Positions 7,766 through 15,881 of a stretch of 64,000 bases of DNA are shown here, in pieces. Where the stretch lies: positions 89,613 to 153,612 of the forward strand of contig JACKFC010000007.1 in assembly GCA_020632665.1 (NCBI GenBank). Direction: 5' to 3'. The notes beneath the pieces are model-generated. The model ran no database searches. It was not told where the DNA came from and saw nothing but the letters and a program-made list of their open reading frames with translations. This DNA comes from Deltaproteobacteria bacterium. GTDB taxonomy: Bacteria > Myxococcota_A > UBA9042. Within the stretch, counting starts at the first letter, position 1. The number at the start of each line of letters is the position of its first letter. The translations under genes and the position numbers were made by a program.

Positions 7766-9103
7766 TCAACCTGCGCCGACGTTGCGACCGCTGCTGGTTC
7801 CGGAGGGTCGCGTCGCGAACGGGACCAGCCCACGCTCACCGTAGCGCTCGAGGTAGGTGTTGCGCGGACCCACGCAGGCATCGCGGACGGCGCACCCGAC
7901 GCAGACAGCGGCGTCACCGCGGGCGCCGAAGTTGGCGTCCGGGATCGCCGCGGCGGCGTCGAGGGCGAAGGCGGAGGGCACCGCGCGCAACGTGCACAGC
8001 GGGAAGCCACAGGGCCCGTCGGCGCGGACCTGAACGCCCGCGGTAGTGAGGATCCCGATGGCCTCCCGCAACGCGCTCTCGACCTCGTCCAACGGCGCCA
8101 TCGTCTGCAGCCATTGGTCGCGGTTGAAATAGGCGTTGGGATGCGAGATCGACAACGTCAGCGGGTTCCCTGCGGTTGCTGCAGGGGCGAGATGGGTCGC
8201 GAGATGCGTCGCAGTCTCCCGCAAACGTGCGAGGTTCCGGCGCTCCAGCACCATGTTGAGGCTCACCGTGATCCCGTCGGCGAGGGCCGCGAGGATGCCC
8301 TTCTCGGTGCGCGCGTGGGTGCCGGGGGCACGCGTCATCTCGTCCGAGAGCGCCGGGTCGTGCGAGTGGTAGGAGACCGAGGCATAGCCCAGCCCGGCGT
8401 CGCGCAGCCCCTTGCGCACGTGCGGCTTGGCGAGCTGGATGGCGTTGGTCTGGATGCCGGTCCTCATCCCGAGCGACCGCGCCCGCTCGAGCAAGGGGAG
8501 CAGATGCGGGGAGAGGGTTGGCTCGCCGCCCGAAAGCACGACCAGGGGGACACCCTGCTGGTGCGCCTCGTCGAGCCAGGTTTCGAACTGCTGCAGCGGA
8601 GGCGAAGGCCATGTGCGGTCCTGCCAGCAGAAGCTGCAGTCCTGGTTGCAGCGGAAGGTCAGCCGCAGCAGCAGCTCTTGCGGACCGATGGTCGCGAGCT
8701 CGCCCGGTGGAACGGCATGTGCCGCGCGGTGGGCGCGGACAGCAGCGAGAAAGGCGTCCCGTCGGGGATCGCCGGTGCGGTCGAGGGCGGCCAGGCGGCG
8801 CTGCAGCGGCGACGTGAGGCTGGCGAGGTCCTGGGCGCTGGCCATGACCTGCAGCTGCAGCCGATGCGGGGTTCGCGCTTCGCTGGCGCCGGAGGATTCG
8901 CCGAGTCGAAGGCGCAGCGGCGCGTCCGTCGGGCCGATCTCCAACTCCAGCCAAACCCGCTGTTCACGCTCGGGGACGAGGTCGCGGTGGCGCAGCGCCA
9001 CCGCGTCCGGCAGGCCGAGCAATGCGCGCAGGGCGTGCTCGACGCCTTGGCTCGTGCCGGGCCGGTACGGACTCAAGGTGGGCGTGGTGGCGGAGGAAAT
9101 CAT
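7766..9103 (-). CDS. Radical SAM/SPASM-like protein, first gene of operon
   Basis: 445 residues. Residues 1-140 form an N-terminal region without clear match. The radical SAM core starts at LTFRCNQDCSFCWQ (cluster Cys152, Cys156, Cys159), with SGGEPTLSP for SAM binding and QTNAIQ, SYHSHDP as later strands. The C-terminus carries CGFPLC and VCVGCAVRDACVG, a cysteine pattern of the SPASM/twitch type that binds auxiliary clusters. SPASM enzymes often modify ribosomally made peptides, but no precursor peptide is evident nearby. The ATG at 9103 is preferred because the region upstream in frame reads through the palindromic repeat; no good Shine-Dalgarno is visible, so the start is less certain than the frame. 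It heads the operon running to 3599. Confidence 0.8.
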   Translation of the reverse strand: MISSATTPTLSPYRPGTSQGVEHALRALLGLPDAVALRHRDLVPEREQRVWLELEIGPTDAPLRLRLGESSGASEARTPHRLQLQVMASAQDLASLTSPLQRRLAALDRTGDPRRDAFLAAVRAHRAAHAVPPGELATIGPQELLLRLTFRCNQDCSFCWQDRTWPSPPLQQFETWLDEAHQQGVPLVVLSGGEPTLSPHLLPLLERARSLGMRTGIQTNAIQLAKPHVRKGLRDAGLGYASVSYHSHDPALSDEMTRAPGTHARTEKGILAALADGITVSLNMVLERRNLARLRETATHLATHLAPAATAGNPLTLSISHPNAYFNRDQWLQTMAPLDEVESALREAIGILTTAGVQVRADGPCGFPLCTLRAVPSAFALDAAAAIPDANFGARGDAAVCVGCAVRDACVGPRNTYLERYGERGLVPFATRPSGTSSGRNVGAG

Positions 9104-9210
9104 GCTGCGTCGGGCTGTTGGCTCGGGCTTCGGAGCGACTGCAAGGTCGCTGACCCCCTGGGGTGTGTCAACGTCCCCAACGGGCACCGGGACGAGGACG
9201 AATCGAACCC

Positions 9211-9264
9211 CGCACGGGTGTCGGACACCTGTGCGACTCCGCACGGGTGTCGGACACCTGTGCG
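9211..9264. repeat. Direct doublet of the 25-bp palindromic element (copies 3 and 4)
   Basis: Two identical 25-base copies (9211-9235 and 9240-9264) in the same orientation, 29 bases apart, with centre GTGTC-G-GACAC flanked by CGCACGG and CTGTGCG. They start in the gap upstream of the radical SAM operon and end one base short of the complement of the TonB receptor stop codon (9266-9268), where they could serve as its 3' hairpins. Confidence 0.9.
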
Positions 9265-9265
9265 A

Positions 9266-11638
9266 CTAGAGCCGCCAACCGGCGACGACGAGCCGCGGCA
9301 GGGAAGCGCGCGCGCCGAAGGGGCGCAGACTCACCGCCGGCATCGCGCCGGTGAGGTTCTGCGCCTGGACGAACGCGCTGCCGAACTTGCCGAAGCGATA
9401 CGAGACGGCCGCATCGACCTGCGCGATGGCGTCGGTCCCCGGAGCGAGGCCATCGCCGACGCCGATCTCGAGCTGGCTCGGCGTATCGTGCATCGGGGCG
9501 ACGTAGCGAGCCTCGACCGAGACATCCAACGGCCCACGGCGCAACCCCGTCCGCGCGCTGAGCTGCAAAGTCGGAACGTAGGGCACGGCGTCGCCGGCCG
9601 AGACGTTGCCCCACGCGGGATTGCTGGAGTCGAAGGAGGTCTGGAACGTCGCGCGCGCCAGCGTGAGGGCGAACGAGACGGGGACGCGGATCTTGGCCGG
9701 CGCCGCGAGCAACGCACCGGCCGACGCCTCGAGACCGTAGACCTGGGTGCGCCCGCCGTTGAACTGGTCGCCCACCTGCGCCGCTTCGCAGCCAGTGCTG
9801 TTGCTGCAGGTGCCGACGAGGTTGTCGTACAAGCCGGCGAACCCGATCAGCTCGGCGCGCGTTCGCTTGCCCGTCCAGCGGACGCCGGCATCGAGGTTCC
9901 AGGCCTCCTCGGGCCGGACGCCGTCGGGTTGTCCGGGCGCGACCGGCGCGTAGCCCTTGAAGATGCCGCCGAGCAGCACCAGGCCGGGCGCGAGCTGCCA
10001 AGTCACGCCGAGGCCGGGGATGATCCCGGTGCTCCCGCCGGAGCGGGTCGGCGAGCCGGCGAGTTGGTCGGTCGCCTGGGTGAAGACCTGCTCCAGGCGG
10101 ACGCCGGCGGTGAGCCGCAGGTCGCCCCAAATCGCCGTATCTTGCAGCCAGGCCGAGAGCGCGAGCGCGTCGGACGCCAGGTTCACCGTCGGCCGATCCC
10201 CCAAGCCGTCGTCGGCCAGCTCGCCGCCCGCGACCACCACGCCGTGCGCGGTCGACTTGCGCAGGGCGTCGTCCCGGTGCAGCCGCGCGCCGACGTGGAG
10301 CTCGTGGCCGAGGCCGAAGGCTTCGCCCTCCCACGAGAGCTCTGAAGAGAGCCCCATCGCGAGGAAGGTGCGGTCGTTGCGGCCCATCTCGATCGTCTCC
10401 GCGGCGGAGAGGCTGTCCTGCTCGCCGCGCAAAACGGCGACGAAGATCGCGTTGCTGCCCGCCGTCGGGTTGCGCAGGACCTCGACCAGCGAGCGACCGG
10501 CGAAGCCGTCGACCTTGTCCCAGACGCGATGCAGCCGGTGCGCGTATGCCGTCGTGTCGAGCCGCAGGGCGCCGCGCTCGAGCCGATGCCGCAGCCGCGC
10601 GCTCTGGTGATTCCAGACCATCTGGTCGCGCTGCGTCGCGAGGTAGCGCGCCGTCGGGTCGGCGGCAAAATCGGCCTGCGTCTGGCCGAGGTAGGTCTCG
10701 TGGCTGTCCTCGTCAGCGTAGCCCAGGCGAAGCGAGACGGTGTGCGAGGTCTCGGCCGAACCGCCCCGCCAGCCGACGGTCAAGCCGAAGTCGCGACGCA
10801 GAAAGCCGGCGTCGGCGCCGGTATCTCCGCCCTTGCCGTCGCGGATGGTCTTCCATCCGTCGCTGCGGACCAGCGCCGCTTCCGCCAGGACCGCGAAGTT
10901 GCCGAAGGTCTCGCCGACGCGCAGCAGGCCGCGGCCGTAGAGCGTATTGCCGCCGGCGATCTCGGCGTCGAGTACGCGTTTGTCGGGAAGCCCGTGCGAG
11001 ACGAGGTTCAGCGCGCCGCCAATCGCGTTCGGGCCGTAGCGGATCGCGGCGGGCCCCTTGAGCACCTCGACCTTGGCGATGCGCAGCATCAACGGGAAGT
11101 AGTAAGCCGCCGGCGCCGCGTACGGGCCGGGCGCGGCCGGCACGCCGTCTTCCATCAACGCGATGCGCGTGCTGCGTTCCGGATTGGCGCCACGCATGCC
11201 GATATTCGGCCGCAACCCCCAGCCCTCTTCGTCGCGCACGGTGGCGCCCGGTACGTCGCGCAGCACGCGCCCGATATCGTCGTGGCGGTGCCGCTCGAGC
11301 TCCTTCTCGCCGACCGTGGCAGCAGAACCGGGCTGCAGCGCGGCGCGGCGTCGGCGCCCGAAGACGGTGACGGCGCCGGTGCGATGCCGTGCCCCGCGAC
11401 GACGGACTCGCTGCCCCTTGCGGCGGCCGCGCGCCTTGCTCGATCCCGCCTCGTCGTCGGCTTGGTCGCCGGCCTCGTCCTCGCCGTCGGCGTCCTCGGC
11501 GTCGGCATCGGAGGTCGCCGCCGCGGGGAGGTCCGCCGGCTCGGCGAGCACACCGGCCGGCGCGCCGAACGCGCAGGCCCAGGCGACGATCGCCGCCCAC
11601 TGCCGCCACTGCTTCATCGTCTGCTCTCCTCGCTTCAT
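9266..11638 (-). CDS. TonB-dependent outer-membrane receptor
   Basis: 790-residue outer-membrane receptor, probably for an iron compound. A signal peptide (hydrophobic AAIVAWACAFGAPAGVLA) is followed by an Asp/Glu-rich linker, then the plug domain: VTVFGRRRRAALQ as TonB-box region, DIGRVLRDVPGATV, RPNIGMRGANPERSTRIALMEDG and VEVLKGPAAIRYGPNAIGG, all typical of FecA-like receptors. The rest is a 22-strand barrel pattern rich in alternating aromatics ending in GWRL. The ATG at 11638 overlaps the upstream stop as ATGA; a second ATG at 11617 also has a good GAGGAG, so either may be used. It is the last gene of the DUF4856/imelysin/HTTM operon, which suggests the ligand is passed to or processed with those proteins. 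Substrate unknown. Confidence 0.9.
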   Translation of the reverse strand: MKRGEQTMKQWRQWAAIVAWACAFGAPAGVLAEPADLPAAATSDADAEDADGEDEAGDQADDEAGSSKARGRRKGQRVRRRGARHRTGAVTVFGRRRRAALQPGSAATVGEKELERHRHDDIGRVLRDVPGATVRDEEGWGLRPNIGMRGANPERSTRIALMEDGVPAAPGPYAAPAAYYFPLMLRIAKVEVLKGPAAIRYGPNAIGGALNLVSHGLPDKRVLDAEIAGGNTLYGRGLLRVGETFGNFAVLAEAALVRSDGWKTIRDGKGGDTGADAGFLRRDFGLTVGWRGGSAETSHTVSLRLGYADEDSHETYLGQTQADFAADPTARYLATQRDQMVWNHQSARLRHRLERGALRLDTTAYAHRLHRVWDKVDGFAGRSLVEVLRNPTAGSNAIFVAVLRGEQDSLSAAETIEMGRNDRTFLAMGLSSELSWEGEAFGLGHELHVGARLHRDDALRKSTAHGVVVAGGELADDGLGDRPTVNLASDALALSAWLQDTAIWGDLRLTAGVRLEQVFTQATDQLAGSPTRSGGSTGIIPGLGVTWQLAPGLVLLGGIFKGYAPVAPGQPDGVRPEEAWNLDAGVRWTGKRTRAELIGFAGLYDNLVGTCSNSTGCEAAQVGDQFNGGRTQVYGLEASAGALLAAPAKIRVPVSFALTLARATFQTSFDSSNPAWGNVSAGDAVPYVPTLQLSARTGLRRGPLDVSVEARYVAPMHDTPSQLEIGVGDGLAPGTDAIAQVDAAVSYRFGKFGSAFVQAQNLTGAMPAVSLRPFGARASLPRLVVAGWRL

Positions 11639-12969
11639 CGGGCGCCTCCGGCCATCGCGACGCGGCCGAGGTGGGCGGCGCGGTCGGTCGGTCCGGGCAG
11701 GATCCACGGCTTGCTCGCACACGTGTCCGACACCTGTGCGAGGTCCGTCTCGGGGTCGATCATCCGCCGCGGCGGCCGCCCGTTCAGGCTCACCCACGCA
11801 TCGGCGAACACGGCCACCTCACCGTGGCCGGCGGCGCGATGGTCCGCCGCCACCCGCTGCGCCAGTTGCCAGATCAGGTCCGGCTGACTCGCCATCTCGC
11901 GCTCCTGCTCACCGTCCAACCAGCGGCGCGGCACCTCGACCACCGAGCGGCCATCGGGCAGGCGCACCCGAAAGCTCACGTCGCCATGCTTCTCGCGCAC
12001 CATCACCCGCCAGGAAAAGCGCATCCCTTCCTCCGCCCAGAGCACGTTGCCGGGGTAGAGAAAGGCCCGCAGCGGCAGCAGCACCTGGATCGCGAGGTAG
12101 AGCGCAGCGAGCCCAATCGCCCAACGCGGCAGCCGCGTGGCGGTCGGGACCGGCAAGCGATCCAGCCAGCGGACCACGTGTCCGCCGAGCCGACGCGGCC
12201 AGCTCGGATCGAAGAAGAGGGTCGCGTTGACGGTCATCAGCCACGGGAAGATGCCGATGCGGAAGAGCAGCGCCGTCATGCCGTGGAAGAGGAGCAGCAC
12301 CGCGAACGCCGGCAACCTCGTGCGCCGGGCCGAGAGCCACCACACGATCGTCAGGTCGAAGAGCATCCCCGCCCACGACATCGCCACCGCCGCCTCGCGG
12401 TAGGCGAAGAAGCGTCCGAGCAAAGGCCAATCCGTCCTCGCCAAGAGCCAGGTGTTCAGCGGCTGCCCATCGAGCAGCCAATCCGGGCCCATCTTCGCGA
12501 CGGCGGCGAAGGTGTAGACCACCGCCACCTGCGCCCGCAGCAACCACAGCGCTCCACGTGGAACGCGCCCATCCGCCGGCAGCGCCGCACAGAGCGCGCA
12601 GAGCAGGACGACGAGCCAATGGTGGTTGAGGTAGCGGGTCAGGTCGATCGCGTCGGCGTAGGCGGTGCCCAGGGCGAGGAGCGCCGCCATCCACCGCGGA
12701 CGCCAGCTCACGGCCAGCGCGACGCCAGCCGCCGCGAGCAGCAGGTGCAGCAGGTCCATGCCCGGGGCGGGCAGCGGCGCGACGGGGCCGATCAGCCAAT
12801 AGTAGAAGCGGTGGACCGGCGTCTCGTAGAAGCGCTCGGTCCAGCCCTCGGTGACGAAGCGGAGGTGGGCGACCGCCAAGATCAGGCCGAGCCCGAACCG
12901 CCACGTCGCCAGCGAGGCGCCGTCGACCGGCTCGGCGGCCCGACGGACGAGCGAGGCCGGCCAGCGCAT
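11635..12969 (-). CDS. HTTM / vitamin-K-dependent gamma-carboxylase-like membrane protein
   Basis: 444 residues with about eight hydrophobic segments. The start VDGASLATWRFGLGLILAVAHLRF-type opening, DLTRYLNHHW, VVYTFAAVAKMGPDWL and LTIVWWLSARRTRLPA match the HTTM (horizontally transferred transmembrane) domain of bacterial gamma-carboxylase homologues. Its activity in bacteria is largely unknown. The C-terminal tail contains copy 5 of the palindromic element, read as AQVSDTCAS. Start and stop are both coupled to neighbours: its ATG shares a base with the imelysin stop and its stop overlaps the receptor start. Association with an imelysin and a TonB receptor suggests a role in metal or cofactor uptake at the cell envelope. 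Confidence 0.85.
   Translation of the reverse strand: MRWPASLVRRAAEPVDGASLATWRFGLGLILAVAHLRFVTEGWTERFYETPVHRFYYWLIGPVAPLPAPGMDLLHLLLAAAGVALAVSWRPRWMAALLALGTAYADAIDLTRYLNHHWLVVLLCALCAALPADGRVPRGALWLLRAQVAVVYTFAAVAKMGPDWLLDGQPLNTWLLARTDWPLLGRFFAYREAAVAMSWAGMLFDLTIVWWLSARRTRLPAFAVLLLFHGMTALLFRIGIFPWLMTVNATLFFDPSWPRRLGGHVVRWLDRLPVPTATRLPRWAIGLAALYLAIQVLLPLRAFLYPGNVLWAEEGMRFSWRVMVREKHGDVSFRVRLPDGRSVVEVPRRWLDGEQEREMASQPDLIWQLAQRVAADHRAAGHGEVAVFADAWVSLNGRPPRRMIDPETDLAQVSDTCASKPWILPGPTDRAAHLGRVAMAGGAR
11716..11740. repeat. Palindromic element copy 5, inside the HTTM gene
   Basis: CGCACAC, GTGTC-C-GACAC, CTGTGCG, with the stem extended to 11714-11742 by CT/AG. It lies near the 3' end of the HTTM coding region and is translated in frame as part of AQVSDTCAS without a stop, a behaviour known from palindromic elements that enter coding sequences. 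Confidence 0.85.
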
Positions 12970-14213
12970 CAGTCCGCGTCCGCGGCAGCGGCGTCGGGTA
13001 GATCCAAGCCGAGGGTGGTCAGCAGCTGCGTCTTCATCGTCCGCATCAACTCGACGAGCGCGTCGTACGCCGCCTGCACGGCCTTGCGCCCAGCGCCGTC
13101 GGCAGCCCCCTGCAGGGCCTCGTCCAGCTCACCGGGGATGGCGGTGACCGCCGCGATCGCCGCGTCGACTTGGCTCTCCAGCGTATCGGCCAACGCGGCC
13201 GCGTCGATCGCCCGCAGCCAAGCCGCGACGCCGGGGCCACGACCGCCAGCAGCCAAGGGCCGGCCCTTCACCACGGTCGCGAAGGCCTCCAGGTTGGCGA
13301 GGATCGCGGCCTTGTTGGCCCAAGCCCAGCGCGACTCCAGCGCGAGCAGGCAGGGCTCGCCGAAGATGCCACAGGCGTTGCCGGCGATGCCGGCGGGCTG
13401 GCCGACCTTCATCGTCTTGGTCTCGGTGTCGAGGTAGAAGAGCGCGTCGGTGAAGTGGTTGATCGCCTCGCGCAACGAGGGGAACGCGCTGCCGGACTCG
13501 CCGGCGTGCTCCAACACCGAGACGTAGTCGCCACCGTCGGCGCGCCAGGCCTGGTCGAGCGCATCGGCGGCCGCGACGAGATCGACCGCGACCGCGTCGG
13601 CCCAAGCCGCACGGCGCTGCCAGCGCTCGGCCTCGCTCCAACCGGCCCAGTCCTTCGGCGCCGCAGGTCCAGGGCATTCGTGCTCGGCGCTGTCGCGGAA
13701 GAGCAGGAATTCGAGCGCGTCGAGCCCCTTTCGGTTGGGCAACGCCGCGGCGGCGTCACAGGCCGCGCTCGGGTCGCATGCGGCTGCGCCCTGATCGACG
13801 GCGCAAGCGCTGACCACCGGCCAGCCGTAGATGCGGTCCCGCATCGCGTGGCTGTCCATCGCGGCCGGTCCGAACTGAAAGACCTCGAGACGTTGCCAGC
13901 GCTGCCACGCCGCCTGCCAGGCCGACTGCGCGGCGTCACGCCCATCGGCCGCCGCGCCGGCCTTGCGCCAGGCCGACACCGCCGCCGCGAGCGCCGCCGC
14001 GTCCTGCCGAAAGCCCGCGACTTCGGGTCGCACGACCTCGGCAGCGAGGTCGAGCAGCATCGCCTTGCGGTCGTAGCGCGCGTCCTCGAGCCAGCCGTCG
14101 CTGCTGCTGCCGCCGCTGCCGGACCGGCCGCATCCCACCCCCATCACAGCGAGGAATGCGGCCAGCCCGACCGAACGGGACCAGCGCGATCGCCATCGAG
14201 CGGCGTTCGACAT
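12969..14213 (-). CDS. Imelysin-family lipoprotein
   Basis: 414 residues. A signal peptide ends at Cys in AVMGVGC; the lipobox is not canonical (Gly at -3), so lipidation is likely but not certain. The mature part is helical, with DSHAMRDRIYGWP near residue 117 and KGLDALEFLLF near residues 161-171, both hallmarks of the imelysin/IrpA family that is associated with iron regulation and often stands next to TonB receptors. It is exported to the periplasm or outer membrane. The ATG at 14213 shares its A with the stop of the upstream DUF4856-like gene (TGATG), and the downstream HTTM start is coupled the same way. The long frame reading up to 14756 is out of register with real sequence upstream of this start. 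Confidence 0.85.
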   Translation of the reverse strand: MSNAARWRSRWSRSVGLAAFLAVMGVGCGRSGSGGSSSDGWLEDARYDRKAMLLDLAAEVVRPEVAGFRQDAAALAAAVSAWRKAGAAADGRDAAQSAWQAAWQRWQRLEVFQFGPAAMDSHAMRDRIYGWPVVSACAVDQGAAACDPSAACDAAAALPNRKGLDALEFLLFRDSAEHECPGPAAPKDWAGWSEAERWQRRAAWADAVAVDLVAAADALDQAWRADGGDYVSVLEHAGESGSAFPSLREAINHFTDALFYLDTETKTMKVGQPAGIAGNACGIFGEPCLLALESRWAWANKAAILANLEAFATVVKGRPLAAGGRGPGVAAWLRAIDAAALADTLESQVDAAIAAVTAIPGELDEALQGAADGAGRKAVQAAYDALVELMRTMKTQLLTTLGLDLPDAAAADAD

Positions 14214-15679
14214 CACCAACCTCCCTCGCCCGCGTCGTCGCCGGCGAGGGCAGCAGGGAAGGCGTAGGCGTCCATGAGCATCTTCCGCGCGTCGAGCAGG
14301 CCTTGCTTGGCCTTGGCGACCGCGTCGGCCGAAGCGCCCTGCAGCACCGGCGCCATGCCGATGTGGCCGTGCAGGGTCTGCTGCGCCTTCAGGTCGAGCT
14401 TGCTGCGGCGGTTGAACTGCAGCGAGAGCGCGAGGCCCTTCAGCTCCGACCAATGCTTCGCGGCGTCGGCGTGGCTCCAGCCTCCGGCACCGAGCTTGGC
14501 GACGTCGACCAGCGCCTCGTTGACGTAGTGCACGATCGACGCAGCGAGGCACGCCTCCCAGGCCTGCAGCACGGCGTCGCGATCCTTGCGCAGCGCGTCG
14601 AGCGTCGCGGCGTCGACCTTCCCGAGCGGCGTCTTCGCGATCCGCGCCCGGCCGCGCAAGAAGGCGTCCCACACCGCTCCGGTCAGGTCGATCTCGGCCT
14701 TGCCGGACGCAGCGTGGTCGCGCTTGCCGCAGTAGAGCGCGAGGCCGCGGTTCCACTCCGAGCCGAGGTCGATCGCGCCGTCCCCGTCGGTGTCGAACGC
14801 GCCGGTCTTGCGTGCGGCGTCGCCGGAAGCACCGGCCAGCTCGGCATCGGAGTAGGCGCCGTAGTCACGCGACGCGCCGAAATAGCCGAAGCCCTCGTCC
14901 CAGGCATGCTCGAGCGCGGTGTAGGGCTTGCCCTCGGACTCCGCCTTGCTGTGGTCGGAGAGCAGCCCCTTGCCGTCGGTGTCGTCGTCCAGATAGTCGT
15001 CGGCGGCCTGGCTCCAAGCCATCGCGCCGAGCAGGAACTTGCTCACCAACTCCTCGAGGTGATGGCCGCCGGCGGTGATGTGCACCTCCGCCAGCGGCTT
15101 GCCGTCGGCGCCCGTGCCGATCGTCCCGGCGGATCGGTCGGCGGCGAGCTGATCGAGCTCGGCGAACCAGTTGCGCAGCTGCGCGTCCGGCGTGGTCGCG
15201 CCCTGCCAGCCGATCATCCCGGCGGTGGCCCAATCACGGAACTGGCCGACCGCGTCGTTGCCCGCCACCTTCTCGACCAACTTCTTGCCCGACGCCGCGC
15301 CGAAGGTCGCCTGCTTCGCGGCCGGCGTGAAGGAGAGGCCGTGCGGGACGTCCGCACCGGCGGCGACGTCGTAGTCGTAATAGAAGAGCAGCAGCGCCTG
15401 GACCTCGCCCTTGCTGTACGCCTTGCCGCCGTCGATGGCCGCGGTCAGCCCCTCGATCGACTCGCTCAGGGAGGCGAGCAGCACCGAGCGCCCGACCTGG
15501 CCGCCGTAGTCGACGCTCGACGCGCCGCTCTCGAGCTGGCTGCCGAAGGTGTACGTCGTCGGCACCTGCAGGGCGTCGTCGCCGGAGTTCCCGTCGTCCG
15601 CGCCGCACGCCGCCAGCAGGCTCAAGCCCAGGGTCGCGGTGATTCCACGCCAGTTCTGCATCATCTTCGTTCCGTTCAC
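14213..15679 (-). CDS. DUF4856-like lipoprotein, first gene of iron-type operon
   Basis: Lipoprotein of about 488 residues with lipobox LLAAC followed by an acidic linker. TYTFGSQLESGASSVDYGGQ, ITAGGHHLEELVSKFLLGAMAWSQA and ALEHAWDEGFGYFG agree with the DUF4856 family, which is often encoded beside imelysin proteins. A GTG at 15679 is chosen because AGGAG lies six bases before it; ATG at 15664 would also retain the signal peptide. The longer frame to 15808 has no ribosome site and crosses the promoter region. It is first of four coupled genes. The upstream region holds a good -35 and several TGAAAG/CTTTCA palindromes, so iron control through a Fur-type repressor is likely. Biochemical function unknown. 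Confidence 0.8.
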   Translation of the reverse strand: MNGTKMMQNWRGITATLGLSLLAACGADDGNSGDDALQVPTTYTFGSQLESGASSVDYGGQVGRSVLLASLSESIEGLTAAIDGGKAYSKGEVQALLLFYYDYDVAAGADVPHGLSFTPAAKQATFGAASGKKLVEKVAGNDAVGQFRDWATAGMIGWQGATTPDAQLRNWFAELDQLAADRSAGTIGTGADGKPLAEVHITAGGHHLEELVSKFLLGAMAWSQAADDYLDDDTDGKGLLSDHSKAESEGKPYTALEHAWDEGFGYFGASRDYGAYSDAELAGASGDAARKTGAFDTDGDGAIDLGSEWNRGLALYCGKRDHAASGKAEIDLTGAVWDAFLRGRARIAKTPLGKVDAATLDALRKDRDAVLQAWEACLAASIVHYVNEALVDVAKLGAGGWSHADAAKHWSELKGLALSLQFNRRSKLDLKAQQTLHGHIGMAPVLQGASADAVAKAKQGLLDARKMLMDAYAFPAALAGDDAGEGGW

Positions 15680-15746
15680 GAGCCGCTCCTGGATTCGACG
15701 CGATCTCCCCGCCCGGTGGGGGAGCGAAATGTAGGCAGGCGGAGAA

Positions 15747-15767
15747 TGAAAGCAACATTCACTTTCA
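15747..15767. promoter_or_regulatory. Fur-like palindrome, site 1
   Basis: TGAAAG and CTTTCA arms separated by nine bases. It lies just downstream of the presumed transcription start of the DUF4856-imelysin-HTTM-TonB operon, a typical repressor position. Identity as a Fur-family site is inferred from operon content and symmetry. Confidence 0.45.
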
Positions 15768-15779
15768 CCGCCGGTGCAC

Positions 15780-15808
15780 GGTATGCCGATACTGAAAGTC
15801 AATGTCAA
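15780..15808 (-). promoter_or_regulatory. Candidate promoter of the iron-type operon
   Basis: On the minus strand a perfect -35 TTGACA (15808-15803) is followed after 17 bases by CATACC (15785-15780), a weak -10. An imperfect inverted repeat (AAAGT-N10-ACTTT, around 15796-15815) overlaps the -35. Transcription would begin near 15773, leaving a leader of about 95 bases. Confidence 0.45.
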
Positions 15809-15814
15809 TACTTT

Positions 15815-15829
15815 TGAAAGCCGCTTTCA
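15815..15829. promoter_or_regulatory. Fur-like perfect 7-1-7 palindrome, site 2
   Basis: TGAAAGC-C-GCTTTCA is a perfect inverted repeat with 7-1-7 geometry, the layout used by Fur-family regulators, and shares its arms with site 1. It lies immediately upstream of the -35 box. Confidence 0.5.
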
Positions 15830-15881
15830 GCGACGCGTGAGAGCCTCGCGATTCTGCTTGGTTCGATCCGCCAGTGCGGGC

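Noticed and set aside
9211..9264. A short CRISPR array
   Set aside because: Only two repeats, a 4-base spacer and no cas genes. The same sequence is dispersed as single palindromes.
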